Origin: Cupriavidus taiwanensis LMG 19424
GTDB lineage: Bacteria > Pseudomonadota > Gammaproteobacteria > Burkholderiales > Burkholderiaceae
Assembly: GCF_000069785.1 (NCBI RefSeq)
Contig: NC_010530.1
Coordinates: 2,040,001-2,104,000, forward strand
DNA length: 64,000 nt
Direction: 5' to 3'
Part shown: positions 61,765 to 64,000 of the stretch, piece by piece
Layout of the letters: each line of letters begins with the position of its first letter
Position numbering within the stretch: the first letter of the stretch is position 1
Notes under the pieces: model-generated
Seen by the model: the letters and a program-made list of their open reading frames with translations, nothing else
Told to the model about the DNA's origin: nothing
The model's database searches: none
Program-made: the position numbers and the translations under genes

Positions 61765-61835
61765 TGTTGGCGCAATGACCCCGCCAACTTTCCCGTTATC
61801 GCCAGGCTGCCCCCGCACGCCTGGCATCTTTTTTT
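61765..61835 (+). ncRNA. Predicted Crp-activated small RNA B (about 71 nt)
   Basis: A 5' hairpin pairs GTTGGCG (61766-61772) with CGCCAAC (61782-61788). A pyrimidine-rich linker with TCCCG follows (61789-61800). The terminator pairs GCCAGGC (61801-61807) with GCCTGGC (61819-61825) around a C-rich loop (TGCCCCCGCAC), and seven T are at 61829-61835. No plus-strand gene follows for 1 kb. Promoter spacing, length, hairpin-linker-terminator order and C-rich loops all match sRNA A, although the primary sequences differ. Confidence 0.72.
61819..61835 (+). terminator. Intrinsic terminator of small RNA B and of the GtrB-type operon (right arm and T run)
   Basis: This is the 3' arm GCCTGGC followed by ATC and seven T; the 5' arm is GCCAGGC at 61801-61807. 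It also lies 62-78 bp past the stop of the GtrB-type gene and would end read-through from that operon. Confidence 0.85.
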
Positions 61836-62148
61836 GGGGCGATGAAGCGGTGTTGTTTGAGGGTGTGGGGTAGGTTGCATGAGGTGTCGTGCTTGGCGGG
61901 CGTGGCGGTTTCGCTGGCGTAGCCGGCGGCCTCCTTTCCGTCCGAGCGACAGCAAGGAGGCACTGCGCGCGCTCCCTATCTCAAGTCTACGGCTCTGGCA
62001 CGGAGTGCGCCGCTGCGCTCGCGCGCGCTATCGCGGGCGAGCCCAAAGGACTTTTCCCTTCCGCGGGTTTTCTCCCCTCTCTCGCTTGCGGGAGAGAGAC
62101 GGGCGTGAGGGCCGGCGCATCCGTGAAGTCATGCGCCCGCCATATTCA
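61836..62148. other. Intergenic region with repeat, no gene recognised
   Basis: It is occupied mostly by copy 2 of the dispersed repeat (61885-62108). The plus-strand frames crossing it are not protein-like and share no family features. Confidence 0.55.
61885..62108. repeat. Dispersed repeat, copy 2 (both parts contiguous)
   Basis: Part 1 (61885-61961) matches 55264-55340 at 70 of 77 positions. Part 2 (61962-62108) matches 55538-55678, including the GGGAGAGAG hairpin region. The stem of part 1 has two mismatches here. The element probably recurs elsewhere in the genome, like REP/BIME-type or other intergenic repeats. Confidence 0.7.
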
Positions 62149-62394
62149 TCAGTGTGAACTTCGCCTGGTTCGTCGCGTTGGCCTTGGCTTGGCAGCGGGC
62201 CCTGTATGTGGATGCCGGCTGACCGGCGCGACTGTGACGTGCTGATTCGGGAAGAGCCGCTCGGCTGCCTCCTTGGCCTGCATGCAGCTCAGATACTCCC
62301 CATTGAAGACGACGGCAAACTCTCCGACATGCTGCTCGATCGCCCAACCCGTTTCCGTACGAACTACTATCGTTATTCGTTCAACCACCTTCAT
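62149..62394 (-). CDS. Small hypothetical protein
   Basis: 81 residues from the ATG at 62394 (MKVVERITIVVRTETGWAIE). An open frame continues to 62421 with a GTG/ATG pair, so the start is uncertain. Residues 1-55 look like a compact alpha/beta fold (EFAVVFNGEYLSCMQAKEAA), while the last 25 residues are basic and possibly disordered. No domain is recognised. It stands alone on the minus strand and is only moderately convincing. Confidence 0.45.
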   Translation of the reverse strand: MKVVERITIVVRTETGWAIEQHVGEFAVVFNGEYLSCMQAKEAAERLFPNQHVTVAPVSRHPHTGPAAKPRPTRRTRRSSH

Positions 62395-62421
62395 TCCCCG
62401 TCGAGCCGTGCTTTGCATCAC

Positions 62422-62735
62422 GGTCTTTTTTGTTGGTAAAGCAGAGACTTCAATACACAGGCCAAGGCAATATTGCTATCGATGCGTCCATTGCGGCGTG
62501 CGCATCATCCAGACATTGCTCGCACATATGGTGCCCGCAATCCCGGCCTCGCTCATCACCCAAACATGGGTGAACCGTGCGTCACCGAAATACGGTTCGA
62601 CATGGCATGTTCGCCATAACCAATAAATTTGCAACGAATCTCAGGCGAATTATTAAAGTCATTTCGTCAGAAAAGCAAGACAGCTCGCGGCGAGTTCGAT
62701 GGCCACCCCACCAAAGGGGATTGCGGCAGCAATGC
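62422..62735. other. AT-richer intergenic stretch
   Basis: About 310 bp with base composition clearly richer in A+T than its surroundings, especially 62600-62680. I recognise no gene in it. A short hairpin-plus-T-run (CCGTG at 62406, CACGG at 62419, six T at 62426-62431) just before it could be a weak rightward terminator. The composition suggests acquired DNA or a promoter region. Confidence 0.4.
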
Positions 62736-62751
62736 TGTGACACCTGTCACA
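62736..62751 (+). promoter_or_regulatory. Crp-like site G upstream of the HTH-protein gene
   Basis: TGTGACACCTGTCACA is a perfect 6-bp-arm palindrome centred at 62743.5. The best -10-like hexamer is CTAGCC/TAGCCT starting 29.5-30.5 bp downstream (62773-62779). It predicts a start near 62785 and a leader of about 46 nt. Confidence 0.68.
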
Positions 62752-62830
62752 TCCCCGTGCGCATGTCATCGGCTAGCCTTGCCTTTCGACAGGCACGCAC
62801 CACCCGGTGCGCTTCTCAGGGCAAGGCGAC

Positions 62831-63205
62831 ATGCAAGACGTGGAGTTCATCGAGCACGAAGGCCGGCGCTTCGTGCTGGTTCCGGAACGGACGTGGAATG
62901 ACATCAAGGGCTGCATCCAGCAGCTGCTGGAGGAAGCGGGAATCGATGCCGGTACCGCGACTCCGTTCTCCCCGCCACTACTGGTGCAGGCCGCGATTTC
63001 CGCCGGCAGCTCCGAGCTGCGCGCATGGCGCCGCTTTCGCGGCTTGCCGAGCGATCAACTGGCCAAGCGCGTCGGCGTGACGCGGGCCTATATCTCGATG
63101 ATCGAAACCGGTCGGCGCCGGCCCGCCGCCGACCTGCTGCACCGGCTTGCGCGCGAACTGGAGATTCCGGTCTGCGCGTTGGCAAGGAACCACGGCGCCG
63201 GCTAA
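62831..63205 (+). CDS. XRE-family helix-turn-helix protein
   Basis: 124 residues. Residues 1-60 begin MQDVEFIEHEGRRFVLVPER and resemble an antitoxin-like or Rel-associated N terminus. The Cro/C1-type HTH follows (WRRFRGLPSDQLAKRVGVTR, then AYISMIETGRRRPAADLLHR). No toxin gene is adjacent, so it is more likely a transcriptional regulator than half of a toxin-antitoxin pair. AAGG 5 nt upstream supports ATG 62831; an in-frame GTG at 62807 is an alternative. It has its own Crp-like site and precedes the DUF4214 protein gene, which it may control. Confidence 0.85.
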   Translation: MQDVEFIEHEGRRFVLVPERTWNDIKGCIQQLLEEAGIDAGTATPFSPPLLVQAAISAGSSELRAWRRFRGLPSDQLAKRVGVTRAYISMIETGRRRPAADLLHRLARELEIPVCALARNHGAG

Positions 63206-63492
63206 CGCGTTCACGCTATCGGCGCGTTGTTGTCGTTCTCTGCCGCAAGCGTTTCGGCGCACCGTTGCACGGCCTCTGTCTTTGCGCGTTTTTGTGGCCC
63301 CAGTCACTGATTCGGTGTGCGCATTTCCGGATACTGCCCCCGACGCGTTTTGCAGCGTGTCGCAGCCGGCGCCTCCAATGTCATTGACCATGCAGGCTGC
63401 AACGGAAGCGAGATCCGGATTTCGTACTGGCCCGCGCCGCGGATTGGCAGGCCGAAGTCCAGATCGCTTGTTTTTATTCCCAGGAGAACACT

Positions 63493-64000
63493 ATGGCAGC
63501 ATCTGCCTACTACGATCAGGTACAGAAGGTCTATATCGCCTACTACGGCCGCCCGGCCGACCCCACTGGCCTGGAATTCTGGGCCACCAAGCTCGACGGT
63601 GTCGGTGGCAATCTGAACGCGATCATCGATGCCTTCGGCAACTCGGCCGAGTCGACCGCCCTTTATGGCGGCCAGACCCACGGCGAGAAGATCAACGCGA
63701 TCTACCAGCAGATGTTCGGCCGTGACGCCGAACCGGCTGGCCTCGCCTTCTATACCGGCCTGCTCGCAGCGACCCCGCCCAAGGCCACGCTGGCCAGCAT
63801 CGCGCTGGACATCGTCAACGGCGCGCAGGGCAGCGACAAGGTCGCCGTCGACGCCAAGCTGGCAGCCGCCGAAGGCTTTACCGCCGCGCTGAACACGACC
63901 CCTGAAATCCTGAAGTACAGCGGCGACTGGGCCGCCCAGCAGGCGCGCGACTGGCTCAAGCCGGTCGACCAGCCTGGCGAAGGCTCCAACCCGCAGGCCG
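63493..64000 (+). CDS. DUF4214-domain protein, N-terminal part (putative type I secretion substrate)
   Basis: The frame is open to the window end, giving about 169 residues. AGGAG lies 6 nt before ATG 63493. Two DUF4214-like repeats are visible: VQKVYIAYYGRPADPTGLEF (about 10-29) and NAIYQQMFGRDAEPAGLAFY (about 70-90). There is no signal peptide. DUF4214 proteins in proteobacteria are often large secreted or surface proteins with C-terminal type I signals. The Prt-type exporter 9 kb away makes secretion plausible. The C terminus, where RTX repeats or an exporter signal would lie, is outside the window. Confidence 0.85.
   Translation, partial: MAASAYYDQVQKVYIAYYGRPADPTGLEFWATKLDGVGGNLNAIIDAFGNSAESTALYGGQTHGEKINAIYQQMFGRDAEPAGLAFYTGLLAATPPKATLASIALDIVNGAQGSDKVAVDAKLAAAEGFTAALNTTPEILKYSGDWAAQQARDWLKPVDQPGEGSNPQA

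Noticed and set aside
61885..62108. The repeat as part of a CRISPR array
   Set aside because: Only two imperfect copies 6.6 kb apart exist, with no regular spacers.
62831..63205. The XRE-type protein as antitoxin of a toxin-antitoxin pair
   Set aside because: No small toxin-like gene lies on either side, and the gene has its own Crp-like promoter.
1..64000. Insertion sequences, prophage or integrase genes as boundaries of the accessory modules
   Set aside because: No transposase, integrase or tRNA was recognised on either strand, so horizontal transfer is suggested only by content and local composition.

Overview
The window is high-GC DNA from a betaproteobacterium of the Burkholderiales, most like Cupriavidus or Ralstonia. 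The evidence is four tripartite-tricarboxylate (Bug/TctC) receptor genes scattered beside LysR, RpiR and sigma-54 regulators, dense operons with 1-14 bp overlaps, and the family content. No rRNA or tRNA gene was seen. The genus is an inference.

Left part (1-35.6 kb) is a chain of accessory catabolic modules. (i) 1-9.7 kb: a leftward operon with a carboxyltransferase, a single-chain biotin-dependent acyl-CoA carboxylase, a tandem class III CoA-transferase and a Bug receptor. It faces a PAS/AAA+ sigma-54 activator, and a -24/-12 promoter lies between them. (ii) 9.7-12.3 kb: arsR-arsI-arsC-acr3 for arsenic and organoarsenical resistance, with a promoter/operator palindrome over the arsR start codon. 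(iii) 12.3-21.4 kb: a LysR regulator with an argininosuccinate-lyase-like C-N lyase and a Bug receptor, a lipoprotein amidohydrolase, and an RpiR regulator with an M20 peptidase and a Bug receptor. (iv) 21.8-34.4 kb: an organosulfur module. It holds a polar amino-acid ABC importer, a cysteine-dioxygenase-type enzyme, a cystathionine beta-lyase, a cysteine-dioxygenase-like cupin fused to four rhodanese domains, and a separate four-rhodanese protein.

Right part (35.8-64 kb) looks like one surface-polymer and secretion locus under a local cAMP-Crp circuit. A FecR-domain protein, a CHASE2 class III adenylate cyclase and a TPR/beta-barrel protein are divergent from a Crp-type regulator whose recognition helix reads SRETVSR. 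A 13-kb leftward operon with almost no gaps encodes a type I secretion system, ManC, a Wzm/Wzt ABC glycan exporter, a methyltransferase and two glycosyltransferases. Rightward genes encode another glycosyltransferase and a GtrA/GtrB-type cassette. The window ends in the 5' part of a DUF4214 protein, a plausible type I secretion substrate.

The strongest undescribed signal is a set of nine Crp-like palindromes (TGTGA-N6-TCACA type) between 35.79 and 62.75 kb. At six of them a -10-like hexamer starts exactly 29.5 bp from the palindrome centre, as in class II Crp promoters (centre at -41.5); a seventh is at 29.5-30.5 bp. Two of these promoters, near the two ends of the locus, drive no protein gene. 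Each precedes a 70-75 nt unit made of a 5' hairpin, a C-rich linker and a strong intrinsic terminator. I read these as two architecturally related, cAMP-Crp-activated small RNAs. The other notable find is the dioxygenase/tetra-rhodanese fusion with its tetra-rhodanese paralogue, in which only the second rhodanese domain keeps the catalytic cysteine.
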